From positions 153,215 through 217,214 of the forward strand of contig CANJUR010000002.1 of the NCBI GenBank assembly GCA_947477565.1: DNA of 64,000 nt, written 5' to 3'. The position numbers and the translations under genes were made by a program. Shown piece after piece: positions 9,466-16,751 of this stretch (the first letter of the stretch is position 1; each line of letters begins with the position of its first letter). The notes beneath the pieces were generated by a model. That model was not told the DNA's origin. It was given only the letters and a program-made list of their open reading frames with translations, and ran no database searches. This DNA comes from Deltaproteobacteria bacterium (GTDB lineage Bacteria; Myxococcota_A; Polyangia; Polyangiales; Ga0077539).

Positions 9466-10673
9466 CGACGGAACGATGGAGCAAGCCGGTGGTCCCCCGG
9501 TCCGTGGCGCTGGTGCTGTCCGGAGGAGGCGCGCGCGGGGCGTACGAGGTGGGGGTGCTGTCGTACCTCTACGGCGAACTCACGCGACTGCGAGGCAACG
9601 TGGTGCCGCGGGTGGACGTCATTTGCGGGACGAGCGTCGGGGCGATCAACGGGTGCTACCTCGCGTCGCACATGGCTGACCCGGTCTCCGGCGTGAAGCG
9701 TCTCATCGACCTCTGGACCTCCATGGCCTTTGAGCAGGTGCTGCGCTTCGACCTTCGGCAGGCGATGCGGCTGCCGCGGATGCTGACCGGCGGCAGCCAG
9801 GCCACCGGGCTATTCGATGTGCAGCCGATGGTCGATCTCGTCACTCGCGAGATCAGCTGGAAGATGGTCGCCCGTTCGCTCAAGCGGGGGCTCCTCCGGG
9901 GGCTCTCGGTGAGCGCGACGGAGATCACCACGGGGCGCACCACGCTCTTCATGGACACCGCGCCGGACGTGCCGCTGCCGTCCGGGCTCGGCGCCCGCGT
10001 AGTGGTCGAGCGCCAGCCCATCGGACCCGAGCACGCGCTGGCGAGCGCGGCGATCCCGCTGGTGTTTCCGCCGGTGCGCATCGGGTCGATGCTCTACTGC
10101 GACGGCGGACTGCGGCAGAACACCCCTATCGCACCCGCGATTCGCCTCGGAGCAGAGCGCATCCTGGTGATCGGGCTCGCGCGCGAGTCACACGGCGCCG
10201 TGGTCAACGAGTCCCCGGTCGGTCGCTTCAACGAGTCGCCGGGCGCGCTCTTCCTTTTGGGCAAGGTGCTCAACGCGTTTCTCCTCGACCACGTGCAGAC
10301 TGACATCGAGTTGCTCGAGCGCATCAACCAGATTCTGGCGGACGGCGAGAGCGCCGCGGGCCCGGGCTTCGCCGATCGACTAAGCGCGCAGGCGCTCGCG
10401 CGCGGCGGGGAGCCGTATCGGCGGGTGGAATCGCTGGTGGTGCGACCGAGCCAGGACATCGGTCGGCTTGCGGCGCAACACGTCCGTCGGGGCAAGCTCT
10501 CGGGCTCGCTCGTGGCACGGCAGCTTCTCAACCTGCTCGACAACACGATGAACGACGAGAGCGACCTCGCCAGCTACCTGCTCTTCGACGGCGCGTTCGC
10601 GCGCAAGCTCATCGACCTCGGGCGCGCTGACGCCGAGGCACAGCGCGACCGACTCCTGGCGTTTCTGGAATAA
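9462..10673 (+). CDS. Patatin-like phospholipase
   Basis: Serine lipid acyl hydrolase of 403 residues. The oxyanion-hole motif GGGARG lies at 21-26, the nucleophile elbow GTSVG has Ser58, and the catalytic Asp is in the DGG motif (Asp214, YCDGGLRQNTPI). These are the full set for the patatin family. The C-terminal half is less conserved and has a helical region. I chose the GTG at 9462, because it overlaps the stop of the kinase gene as GTGA and sits just before the first beta strand (VALVLSGGGARG). No signal peptide is seen, so it is either cytoplasmic or delivered by another route. Coupling to a kinase-ATPase suggests signal-controlled membrane-lipid hydrolysis; this is inference. Confidence 0.93.
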   Translation: MTTERWSKPVVPRSVALVLSGGGARGAYEVGVLSYLYGELTRLRGNVVPRVDVICGTSVGAINGCYLASHMADPVSGVKRLIDLWTSMAFEQVLRFDLRQAMRLPRMLTGGSQATGLFDVQPMVDLVTREISWKMVARSLKRGLLRGLSVSATEITTGRTTLFMDTAPDVPLPSGLGARVVVERQPIGPEHALASAAIPLVFPPVRIGSMLYCDGGLRQNTPIAPAIRLGAERILVIGLARESHGAVVNESPVGRFNESPGALFLLGKVLNAFLLDHVQTDIELLERINQILADGESAAGPGFADRLSAQALARGGEPYRRVESLVVRPSQDIGRLAAQHVRRGKLSGSLVARQLLNLLDNTMNDESDLASYLLFDGAFARKLIDLGRADAEAQRDRLLAFLE

Positions 10674-10698
10674 TCCGCGGCGGGGAGACTGCCCGCGA

Positions 10699-11337
10699 TC
10701 AGATACGCAGCGCGGCGTGCAGCCCGAGGGTGAGCTGAAGCCCGACGCTGTCGCCGGTGTTGCTGAACATCAGGCTGGTCGGCGATGCCGCGCGCGTGAG
10801 GTTGAGAAACGTCATGTCGAGGTTGGCGCCGAGGGTGAAGTGTCGGCTGAAGGCGAGGTCGATACCGCCGCCGACGGAGGCAAACCACCCGGACACCCTT
10901 GGGCACTCCGCGCGGGTGCCGGTAGCACCGCAGGCGAGATAGCGCGGGTCTGGGTTGAGGTCGCCGAGCCACGCGTACCCTGCGCCCACCCGACCGAACG
11001 GCTGGATGAACGGCACCGGGATGCGCACCTCCACGAAGAGCCCCGCGTCGCCGACGTCGTAGGCGCTGTAGCGGGCGAAATCGACGCGGACGCCGCCGGT
11101 TACAGGGCCGAAGCGCATGCCCGCGAGCAGACCGTATCGCGGGCCGAAGCCGCTGGTGCTTGAAGCGGAGGGGAATAGCCCCGCGTTGCTCACCGCGACG
11201 ACGTTGGCGTACGAGACGCCAACCTCGGGCTGCAAAACCAACCAGTCGTGCGAGAGGAGGCTCTGCGCAGACGCGCCAGAACCAGCGCTCACGAGGACAA
11301 ACGCGAGCGCCGGGCCCAACCGCCGGGCGCGGCTCAC
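10699..11337 (-). CDS. Outer-membrane beta-barrel protein
   Basis: A 212-residue exported protein. The N-terminus (MSRARRLGPALAFVLVSAGS, then GASAQ) is a typical signal peptide with cleavage after ASA. The mature part alternates short strands rich in Gly, aromatic and hydrophobic residues (YGLLAGMRFG, VTGGVRVDFARY, IQPFGRVGAGYAWLG, WFASVGGGIDLAF, LGANLDMTFL) and ends in LQLTLGLHAALRI, like an eight-stranded barrel of the OmpA/OmpW type. The GTG start at 11337 overlaps the yacG stop (GTGA). The patatin gene converges on it across only 25 bases. The substrate, if any, is unknown. Confidence 0.78.
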   Translation of the reverse strand: MSRARRLGPALAFVLVSAGSGASAQSLLSHDWLVLQPEVGVSYANVVAVSNAGLFPSASSTSGFGPRYGLLAGMRFGPVTGGVRVDFARYSAYDVGDAGLFVEVRIPVPFIQPFGRVGAGYAWLGDLNPDPRYLACGATGTRAECPRVSGWFASVGGGIDLAFSRHFTLGANLDMTFLNLTRAASPTSLMFSNTGDSVGLQLTLGLHAALRI

Positions 11338-11546
11338 GACAACCTCCGCGGGTCCGCGGCGCGCGCGGAGGCGATGGCGATATCCTCCTCCGAGGGGATC
11401 TCGTCGTGCACCGGGATGCTGTACGCGCCGTCGAGCCATCGACCGAGATCGACGTCGCGGCAGCGCGAAGAGCAGAAGGGCGCAGAGGGGTTTTCCGGGC
11501 GACCCGATCGGACGGCGGCCTTGCAGATCGGACAGCGACTCTCCAT
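11334..11546 (-). CDS. yacG: YacG-type zinc-binding protein (DNA gyrase inhibitor family)
   Basis: A 70-residue zinc protein with the YacG signature C-x2-C-x16-C-x3-C (Cys5, Cys8, Cys25, Cys29) followed by RDVDLGRWLDGAYSIP, which is the conserved core of the family. In Escherichia coli YacG binds GyrB and inhibits DNA gyrase. ATG 11546 was chosen because it lies four codons before the first Cys; the frame continues upstream without family similarity. It overlaps the barrel-protein gene by 4 bases. The 198 bases between it and the presenilin-like gene contain a short A-tract (11579-11585) and nothing else I can name. Confidence 0.85.
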   Translation of the reverse strand: MESRCPICKAAVRSGRPENPSAPFCSSRCRDVDLGRWLDGAYSIPVHDEIPSEEDIAIASARAADPRRLS

Positions 11547-11744
11547 GCGACGGAGTGTACCGCGGCGGTGGACTACAAAAAAACCTATGGACATGCTCTG
11601 CGACGGGGAGTTGCAGGTGAGGCTGTGGACGCCGCCCCGGTTGGATCCCTGCCAGGGCCGCACGATGTCGCCCGTGGGGCAGTTGGCGGGTCGAGCCAGA
11701 GTTCGCCGTGGTAGCTCTTCGGGCGAGCGGTGCGCGGGAGTTCG

Positions 11745-12530
11745 TCAGCGCGAGACGGCGCGTGCGATGGAGGCGAGTAGGAGCACCGCGGCGAGCATCG
11801 TTGCGCGCCGGTCGGCGGCCGGGACGTTTCGCGCCATCGGCTGTGTGAGCAGCACCATGAGGCCGATGGTGGGCAGCGCAGGGACCGCCCGTTCCAGCGC
11901 GACGGCGATCACGCCGGCGCCGAAGATGCCGAGCCAGAGGGCGACGGAGAGGCGCTGCCGAGGCATGGAGAATCGTTGTCCCGCAGCCAGATACAGGGCC
12001 ACGAAGACGGCGTCGCCGAAGCCGATGGCGGGGCGCGGATCGCGGAGGGGAGGAATCGCCACGCTGACAGTGAGCAGCCGCACGAGAGCGGGTGATTGGA
12101 CGATGCGATGGGTGGGACCGGACGGCGAGGTGACGCTCCAGAGGTCCACCGCGGCGGAGACGAGGGCGACGGCGGCGAGGTGTCCGGAGGACTCGATACG
12201 CGATCCGATGGCGCCGCCGAGCACTGAGGCGATGGCGATGAGCCCGCACGCGCCGATGAGCCCAGAGGCCAACGGGGGGAGCGCGACCGCGAGCGCGACG
12301 AGGGCGAGGCCGACGAGGGCGACGAGGGCACCCCGACGCGCGGACAGCGTCGCGGAGGTAGAGAACGCCACGCCGGCGACGATGGCGAGCGCCACGGCAG
12401 CGAGCGCGAGAAGCGTGGAGGCCAGCGGGCCCAGCGGCACCCACGGTGCGATGGCGGCCATGAACCCGAGCGGGAGCATCACCGCGAGCGCGGGGCGAAC
12501 GAGGTGCGAGACAAACGGCGACAGTCGCAT
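11745..12530 (-). CDS. Presenilin/SPP-like multi-pass membrane protein (putative GxGD aspartyl protease)
   Basis: A 261-residue protein that is almost entirely hydrophobic, with about eight or nine membrane segments. Three signature motifs of presenilin and signal-peptide-peptidase-type intramembrane proteases appear in the right order. First, an Asp inside a membrane segment (Asp129 in SAAVDLWSV, followed by GPTHRIV). Second, GFGD at 170-173 at the start of the next segment, giving catalytic Asp173. Third, PALP at 217-220 in the penultimate segment. By family knowledge the two Asp residues would cut peptide bonds in the membrane and PALP shapes the active site. The gene stands alone, divergent from a lipoprotein gene with 40 bases between them. 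Function is inferred from motifs only. Confidence 0.7.
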   Translation of the reverse strand: MRLSPFVSHLVRPALAVMLPLGFMAAIAPWVPLGPLASTLLALAAVALAIVAGVAFSTSATLSARRGALVALVGLALVALAVALPPLASGLIGACGLIAIASVLGGAIGSRIESSGHLAAVALVSAAVDLWSVTSPSGPTHRIVQSPALVRLLTVSVAIPPLRDPRPAIGFGDAVFVALYLAAGQRFSMPRQRLSVALWLGIFGAGVIAVALERAVPALPTIGLMVLLTQPMARNVPAADRRATMLAAVLLLASIARAVSR

Positions 12531-12570
12531 CCGGTGCGGGAAGGATAGTCAATCGGTGGGGTGATGCGGC

Positions 12571-13323
12571 ATGTTCTGCCCGTTGCGAGGATGTGGACGA
12601 CAGAAGTTGGGATGGGCGTTGTTGGCCGCGGTGCTCGTGGAAGGCTGCGGCGCGCGGGCCGTGCGCCGGGTGGATGCGACACCGCCGGGGGGTGTTCCTG
12701 GGTTGTACTGGGGTCGCTGGCCGGAGGTGCCCGAGGGGATGCGCGTGGCGGTGTGGCTGCACGAGGACGGCGACGTGCTGCGTGGGAGTTGGGATTTACC
12801 GCCGTGGCACGGCGAGATCGCAGCGCGGCGGGCGGGCGCGATCTACGAGGGTTTGTGGCGTGAGGAGGGCACCGTTGCGATCCAGCAGGGGCGCGAGCGG
12901 CGGGTGCGCCTCGCCTGGAGCGCGGTGGACGGGGCCTTGCGCGAGGAGTCCCCAACAGGCGGTGAGCCGATCGTATTGATGCGCGCGGGGCACCCAACGT
13001 CGCGGCTGCGCGCGGGGCTCTGGCTGGGGCGCTGGACGGGCCTGCCGACGGGCGTCGCAGTCGAGACGCTGCTCACCCCTCTGGATGGCGGTCGTTGGCG
13101 CGCGACCTACCGCTACCAGGATCGCGAGGGGACTTTTGACGGCGACGCCACTCCTGGGGGCGGGCTTGCGATCAGCTGGCGGGAGGTATCGCCTCGCGAC
13201 ACGGTGGCGCGCGGTCGGGGCCGGTTGTTGCCTGATGTCCTCGGGCTTCGGGGCACTTACGGCGTTGACGACAGCGCCGCGGGGACGGGCCTGTGGACGC
13301 TTGAAGCATTGAGGGTTCCATGA
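12571..13323 (+). CDS. Predicted lipoprotein, unknown function
   Basis: A 250-residue protein with an N-terminal hydrophobic stretch ending in the lipobox-like LVEGC (WALLAAVLVEGCGAR), so it is probably exported and lipidated on Cys26. The rest is soluble and rich in Trp, Gly and Arg. It appears to hold two related halves: GLYWGRWPEVPEGMRVAVWL and GLWLGRWTGLPTGVAVETLL are clearly similar, so an internal duplication of about 120 residues is likely, each half probably a small beta-rich domain. It overlaps the next gene by 4 bases (ATGA). I recognise no enzyme motif. Confidence 0.75.
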   Translation: MFCPLRGCGRQKLGWALLAAVLVEGCGARAVRRVDATPPGGVPGLYWGRWPEVPEGMRVAVWLHEDGDVLRGSWDLPPWHGEIAARRAGAIYEGLWREEGTVAIQQGRERRVRLAWSAVDGALREESPTGGEPIVLMRAGHPTSRLRAGLWLGRWTGLPTGVAVETLLTPLDGGRWRATYRYQDREGTFDGDATPGGGLAISWREVSPRDTVARGRGRLLPDVLGLRGTYGVDDSAAGTGLWTLEALRVP

Positions 13324-13622
13324 GCGACGAGACGACTGCCTTGCTGCGGGTGCTGGTGGAAGGCGATGCTCGCGCGGTGGCTGAAGCGCTGCACGCCGAT
13401 GTAGTGTTTGTGCAGGGCGACGGCACGGAGCATCGCGGGGCCGAAGCGGTGCTGGAGATGTTTGCGGGCGGCGATGGGGACGTTCGGTACTCGATGGTGG
13501 CCTGGGAGGCCGCGGCGCTGCGAATCGAAATGACCGCCCCGGGGATGCCAGGAGCAGTGTGTTTTACATTGTACGGAACGAGCGAGGCGGGTCGGTTGGT
13601 GCGGGTGCGGGTCGAGGCCTGA
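13320..13622 (+). CDS. Small NTF2/SnoaL-like protein
   Basis: A 100-residue soluble protein. The pattern of an N-terminal helix (TALLRVLVEGDARAVAEALH), a short strand (ADVVFVQGDG), a helix (GAEAVLEMFAGG) and then three strands ending VRVRVEA fits the cone-shaped NTF2/SnoaL fold (limit-dextrin or ketosteroid-isomerase type), which holds small ligands or acts as a partner domain. No catalytic residues can be assigned. The start ATG overlaps the lipoprotein stop by 4 bases, so the two are co-translated. Its end abuts the convergent small gene with no gap. Confidence 0.7.
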   Translation: MSDETTALLRVLVEGDARAVAEALHADVVFVQGDGTEHRGAEAVLEMFAGGDGDVRYSMVAWEAAALRIEMTAPGMPGAVCFTLYGTSEAGRLVRVRVEA

Positions 13623-13880
13623 TCAGCGACGATCGGCGGCGCTTGCGATGGGGATCACCACGTCGCGCTCTTCTGCGGATGGGGTTTCCATTTCGGCTGA
13701 AGCGCGTGCCACGGAGAGGACCTTCATGTCCGGATGCTGGGTGATCGCATCTCGACTGGCCTGCGCGGCGGTGCGGGTTTCGATAAAGATCGTGATCGGG
13801 GCTGCGCCGAGGTCGCGCAGCGGGCGCAAGACGACGGCGAACCGACGAGCCCAGACCCCGGAAACCTTGTTGCGGCTCAT
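13623..13880 (-). CDS. Small soluble protein, unknown
   Basis: An 85-residue product with a clear start ATG. It has alternating strand-like segments (RFAVVLRPL, ITIFIETRT) with a helix between (AAQASRDAITQHPDM) and another strand-like stretch (KVLSVARA). This could be a small alpha/beta domain or a ferredoxin-like fold. I recognise no family. It lies directly downstream of the 6S RNA terminator on the same strand and is convergent with the NTF2-like gene, which ends at the adjacent base. GC-rich DNA makes spurious frames common, so I keep the confidence moderate. Confidence 0.5.
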   Translation of the reverse strand: MSRNKVSGVWARRFAVVLRPLRDLGAAPITIFIETRTAAQASRDAITQHPDMKVLSVARASAEMETPSAEERDVVIPIASAADRR

Positions 13881-13950
13881 ATTTTCGAACGTATGCCCGT
13901 GGCGAATGCGATCCGGAAGCGGCGGGGTCGCTATTGCCGGTCGAGTTGTG

Positions 13951-13986
13951 AAAGAAAAGGCGACGACCTCGTTGGAGATCGTCGCC
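13951..13986 (-). terminator. Intrinsic terminator of the 6S RNA gene
   Basis: A perfect 8-bp stem (GGCGACGA at 13959-13966 with TCGTCGCC at 13979-13986) around a 12-base loop. Read on the minus strand it is followed at once by TTTTCTTT (13958-13951). It lies just behind the 6S RNA and before the small gene ending at 13623. Confidence 0.75.
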
Positions 13987-13997
13987 CTGGAAAGTGT

Positions 13998-14142
13998 CCG
14001 TACCGCTTAGACCGTGGGAGCGTAGTGAACCCCTTGGACACGCCAAGGTGGGAGTCGGGTATCGCGACTTAAGGCTTCCCGGTGAAGAATCCGGGCCTGC
14101 ACACCGCCACGAGGTTGACCCCCGAGTTCGTGAATAAAGCGG
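13998..14142 (-). ncRNA. ssrS: 6S RNA
   Basis: Regulatory RNA that mimics an open promoter and binds the housekeeping RNA polymerase holoenzyme. On the minus strand the block GGGAAGCCTTAAGTCGCGA, then CACCTTGG, a short loop, and CCAAGGGGTTCAC closely parallels the Escherichia coli block GAAGCCUUAA...CGA...CACCUUGAACCAAGGGUUCA. The ends pair: CCGCTT near 14142 with AAGCGG at 14008-14003 close the molecule. The central part holds two GC-rich half-stems (GCCCGG and CCGGG around ATTCTTCA). The predicted mature size is about 145 nt and the primary transcript to the terminator about 190 nt. The 5' end is set by the -10 box. The gene lies behind a DUF882 protein, not next to ygfA as in gamma-proteobacteria. 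Confidence 0.8.
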
Positions 14143-14143
14143 G

Positions 14144-14180
14144 ATTCTATACGCATCCTGCACCTGACCAGCAGAGGGAC
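14144..14180 (-). promoter_or_regulatory. Predicted promoter of the 6S RNA
   Basis: A good sigma-70 type -10 element, TATAGAAT (minus strand, 14151-14144), lies about 7 bases before the predicted 5' end. The -35 position (about 14173-14168) reads CTGCTG, which is weak. Between this promoter and the end of the DUF882 gene at 14270 I see nothing else. Confidence 0.5.
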
Positions 14181-14269
14181 AAAGGCACCATGACCTCGCT
14201 CGCGGCAATGTTCAAGCTCGGGCAAAAAAGTTCATGGTGTGCTGTGCGCGCGACCGAAGATTTGCGGTG

Positions 14270-15295
14270 CTATCGGGTCGGGTGAGGCAACTGCACTGCT
14301 TCTGGGGACCACTCGCGCTCGCGGGCGGAAATGAGGTCCGGCTCGCGGTCGTTGACCATCCACTCGACCTCGGAGCGCACGTCCTGGTCCGTGGGCGGCC
14401 AGTGTCCGTACCGCGGCGACTCCCCGGGACCGGAGAAGTCCGTCCAGAACGCCCCACCCTCTCTCGCGTCGCGGGTGTCGAGGTGCACGAACACGCTGTT
14501 GGGATAGTACCCAACGCCTGCGTCGGGCATTGTTCGGGCGTAGTCGCGAACGTCTTCGTGGCGCACTCCGCGAAGCCGTAGGTCGAGGGCTCGCGCGTGG
14601 GCGTGTCGGCTGGCGCTCTCACCCGGGCGATACCCGGAAATGATCTCCGCGGTGCGCCCAGGGAAGCGGTCGAACAGTCCCTGCATCAGTTGGATGAGCC
14701 GCGGGTGCAGAACGCGCGCGTTGCGAGAGAGCATGATGATGGGGTCGTGCGTGAGGCGATCGCGCTCGATGCTCGGCGAGGGCGCACGGAGGCGGGCGCG
14801 GGCGCGAGCGCGGGGGGCAGTCTCGTCGGCCAGGTTGAGGCCCGCCGCGGGGGCCACACGACGGAGTGTGCGGATGGCCGCGTCGACGTCGAACTCGGTG
14901 AAGCGGCCGGGCTGCGCGAGGAGCGAGACCGCCGCGAGCGCCGCGATGGTGGGACGCCCGGTGCAGTCCGTCAGCGGTCCCGTCCAGGTGGGCATCTCGC
15001 CGTTGCGCAGACGGCGGACGGTCACCACCGGGCGGAGACAGAGACGGGCGTTGCGCACTCCACGGATGGACTCGTCGGAGGCTGCCGAAGCGCCACGCCG
15101 CGCGCGCACTTCGACGCGGGGAAGGATGACCTCGTCGATCGCGCTTTGCGCTGCTGCGAGCGCCAGGCGACCGGGCCCGACGGGCCGTGCGGTGGTCGCG
15201 TTGGGGCCAGCGCCCGGACGCGGCTGGGCGGACGCAACAGACGACGCGCAGAGCGTGAGGGCGGCGAACATGCAACGGAGCAGCGCGCAGGGCAT
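14270..15295 (-). CDS. Exported DUF882/M15-type peptidase-like protein
   Basis: A 341-residue exported protein. MPCALLRCMFAALTLCASSV followed by ASAQ is a signal peptide. An Arg/Ala-rich region follows (about 30-190). The C-terminal part carries the YcbK/DUF882 core: EIISGYRPGESASRHAHARALDLRL, with His and Asp residues where M15 metallopeptidases bind zinc, and GVGYYPNSVFVHLDTRD with the last His. Family members are thought to act on peptidoglycan. The reading frame also allows a GTG at 15313; I prefer the ATG at 15295 because it opens the signal peptide. The 98 bases towards atpE show no clear element. Confidence 0.82.
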   Translation of the reverse strand: MPCALLRCMFAALTLCASSVASAQPRPGAGPNATTARPVGPGRLALAAAQSAIDEVILPRVEVRARRGASAASDESIRGVRNARLCLRPVVTVRRLRNGEMPTWTGPLTDCTGRPTIAALAAVSLLAQPGRFTEFDVDAAIRTLRRVAPAAGLNLADETAPRARARARLRAPSPSIERDRLTHDPIIMLSRNARVLHPRLIQLMQGLFDRFPGRTAEIISGYRPGESASRHAHARALDLRLRGVRHEDVRDYARTMPDAGVGYYPNSVFVHLDTRDAREGGAFWTDFSGPGESPRYGHWPPTDQDVRSEVEWMVNDREPDLISAREREWSPEAVQLPHPTR

Positions 15296-15411
15296 GACGC
15301 ATGGCGGTGCCACGCGAAGACCGGCGCGGGCAAGTTCCCGTCGGCGAAGGGCCGTGGATTTTTACGAAAGGAGGTAAGGCGGGGAAGGGGCGGGAGCCGT
15401 GAGGCGAGCGA

Positions 15412-15765
15412 TCAGTGGCCGACGACGACGCCGACCTTACCCTGAAGGAAGTACGCGATGAGAAGGGCGTAGAGCACCAGGGACTCGATGAGCGCGAGCC
15501 CGAGAATCATCGGGGTGCGGATCTTGGCGTCGGCGCCGGGGTTGCGGGCGATGCCTTCGAGGGCGGCCGCGGCGACGCGACCCTGGGCGAGAGCGCCGCC
15601 GAGAGCGCCGATGCCGATGGCGAAGCCGGCGCCGAGCGCAGCCGCCATCTGGGCGTCGTAGGCGTTGAAGGCGTTGGCGCCGGCGGCGGTGGCTTCCTGG
15701 GCGAAGGCGACGAAGGTGTAGAGGGTGACGAGCAGGGCGCTCGAGAGTGCGATGAGCTTCTTCAT
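15412..15765 (-). CDS. atpE: ATP synthase Fo subunit c
   Basis: Proteolipid that forms the rotating c-ring of F-type ATP synthase. The 117-residue product has a signal-peptide-like N-terminus (MKKLIALSSALLVTLYTFVA then FAQ), seen in some delta-proteobacterial c subunits. The helical hairpin has the polar loop ARNP (73-76) and the ion-binding Glu94 in the second helix (ALIESLVLY). Gln61, Glu94, Ser95 and Tyr99 fall at the positions used by sodium-binding c-rings. A strong ribosome site AAGAAGGAA precedes the start. It follows atpB after 74 bases. The F1 genes are not in the window. Confidence 0.96.
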   Translation of the reverse strand: MKKLIALSSALLVTLYTFVAFAQEATAAGANAFNAYDAQMAAALGAGFAIGIGALGGALAQGRVAAAALEGIARNPGADAKIRTPMILGLALIESLVLYALLIAYFLQGKVGVVVGH

Positions 15766-15839
15766 GGTGTCGGATTCCTTCTTGGGTTCGAACTGATCAG
15801 TGCCCCAACAGCGGGGCGATGGAACACTCTGGGGGTGGC

Positions 15840-16751
15840 TCAGGCGTGCCCGTGGTTCGCGGGCGCGTTCCCGTGACCCTGCTCGGCGTGAGCGTCGTGG
15901 CCGTGGTCGTCTCCGTGGTCGATGGCGAGCTGGAAATAGATCGTCGCGAGCAGGCAGAACACGTAGGTCTGCAGGACGACCACCAGCACGCCGAGCACCA
16001 TGATCGGCACCGGCACGAGGAGGAAGGCGAGGCCGGTGAACACGCTCACGACCATGTGATCGACAAACAGGTTCACGCAGAGTCGGATGGCGAGCGAGAG
16101 CGGGCGTACGAGATGCGAGATGATCTCCAGCGGGAGCATCAGCGGTGCGAGCGCGGGCATCGGGCCGATGAAGTGCTTGAGGTACGCGACGCCCTGGTGC
16201 TTGAGCCCATAGAAGTGCGTGGCGAAGAAGATCACCAGGCCGCACGCGAGGGTGACGTTGAAGTTGCTGGTCGGCGGCGCGAAGCCCGGAATCAACCCGA
16301 GGGCGTTCGAGAAGAAGATCAGCAGCGCAGAGGTTCCGATGATCGGGAGGAAGTGCCGCGCTTCCTTCTTGCCGAGCACGTCGGCGAGCAGATCGTAGAA
16401 GGTCTCCACGAAGTTCTCGGTGAAGGACGCGACGGTGAGCGACCCTTCCGGCACGACAGCCTCGCTCGTCCTGGAGATTCGGCCGCGGGTGACGATCACG
16501 AAGCCTGCGATGAGCAGCACCACGAAGAGCGCGATGGTGGTGTACTCAAGCGTGACAGGAGTATTGGCGGGGTAGCTGAAGTGGTTGGGCAGCTCCTGCG
16601 CGGGGGCTCCATTGGTGCACACACCTCCGGCCTCCATGGGCGTCTGCTGGCCGGCGGCGTTGACGCAACCGTAGTGGTTGAACATGGCCCAGAGCGCGCG
16701 AAAGTTCGGCAGCGCCAGGAGGTACGTAAACCATGACGTGTGGTCGGGCAT
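15840..16751 (-). CDS. atpB: ATP synthase Fo subunit a
   Basis: Stator membrane subunit that carries ions between the half-channels and the c-ring. The 303-residue product has five or six membrane segments and the essential Arg in PLSLAIRLCVNLFVDHMV, plus the family block FLPIIGTSALLIFFSNALGL. The C-terminus is unusual: a His/Asp/Gly-rich tail (DHGDDHGHDAHAEQGHGN) that could bind metal ions. The start ATG at 16751 shares one base with the atpI stop (TGATG), so translation is coupled. The frame is open upstream, but that part belongs to the atpI region. Confidence 0.95.
   Translation of the reverse strand: MPDHTSWFTYLLALPNFRALWAMFNHYGCVNAAGQQTPMEAGGVCTNGAPAQELPNHFSYPANTPVTLEYTTIALFVVLLIAGFVIVTRGRISRTSEAVVPEGSLTVASFTENFVETFYDLLADVLGKKEARHFLPIIGTSALLIFFSNALGLIPGFAPPTSNFNVTLACGLVIFFATHFYGLKHQGVAYLKHFIGPMPALAPLMLPLEIISHLVRPLSLAIRLCVNLFVDHMVVSVFTGLAFLLVPVPIMVLGVLVVVLQTYVFCLLATIYFQLAIDHGDDHGHDAHAEQGHGNAPANHGHA

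Noticed and set aside
10699..12762. 687-codon minus-strand frame ending as the barrel protein
   Set aside because: The first 475 codons overlap yacG and the presenilin-like gene in other frames; the real start is the GTG at 11337 with the signal peptide.
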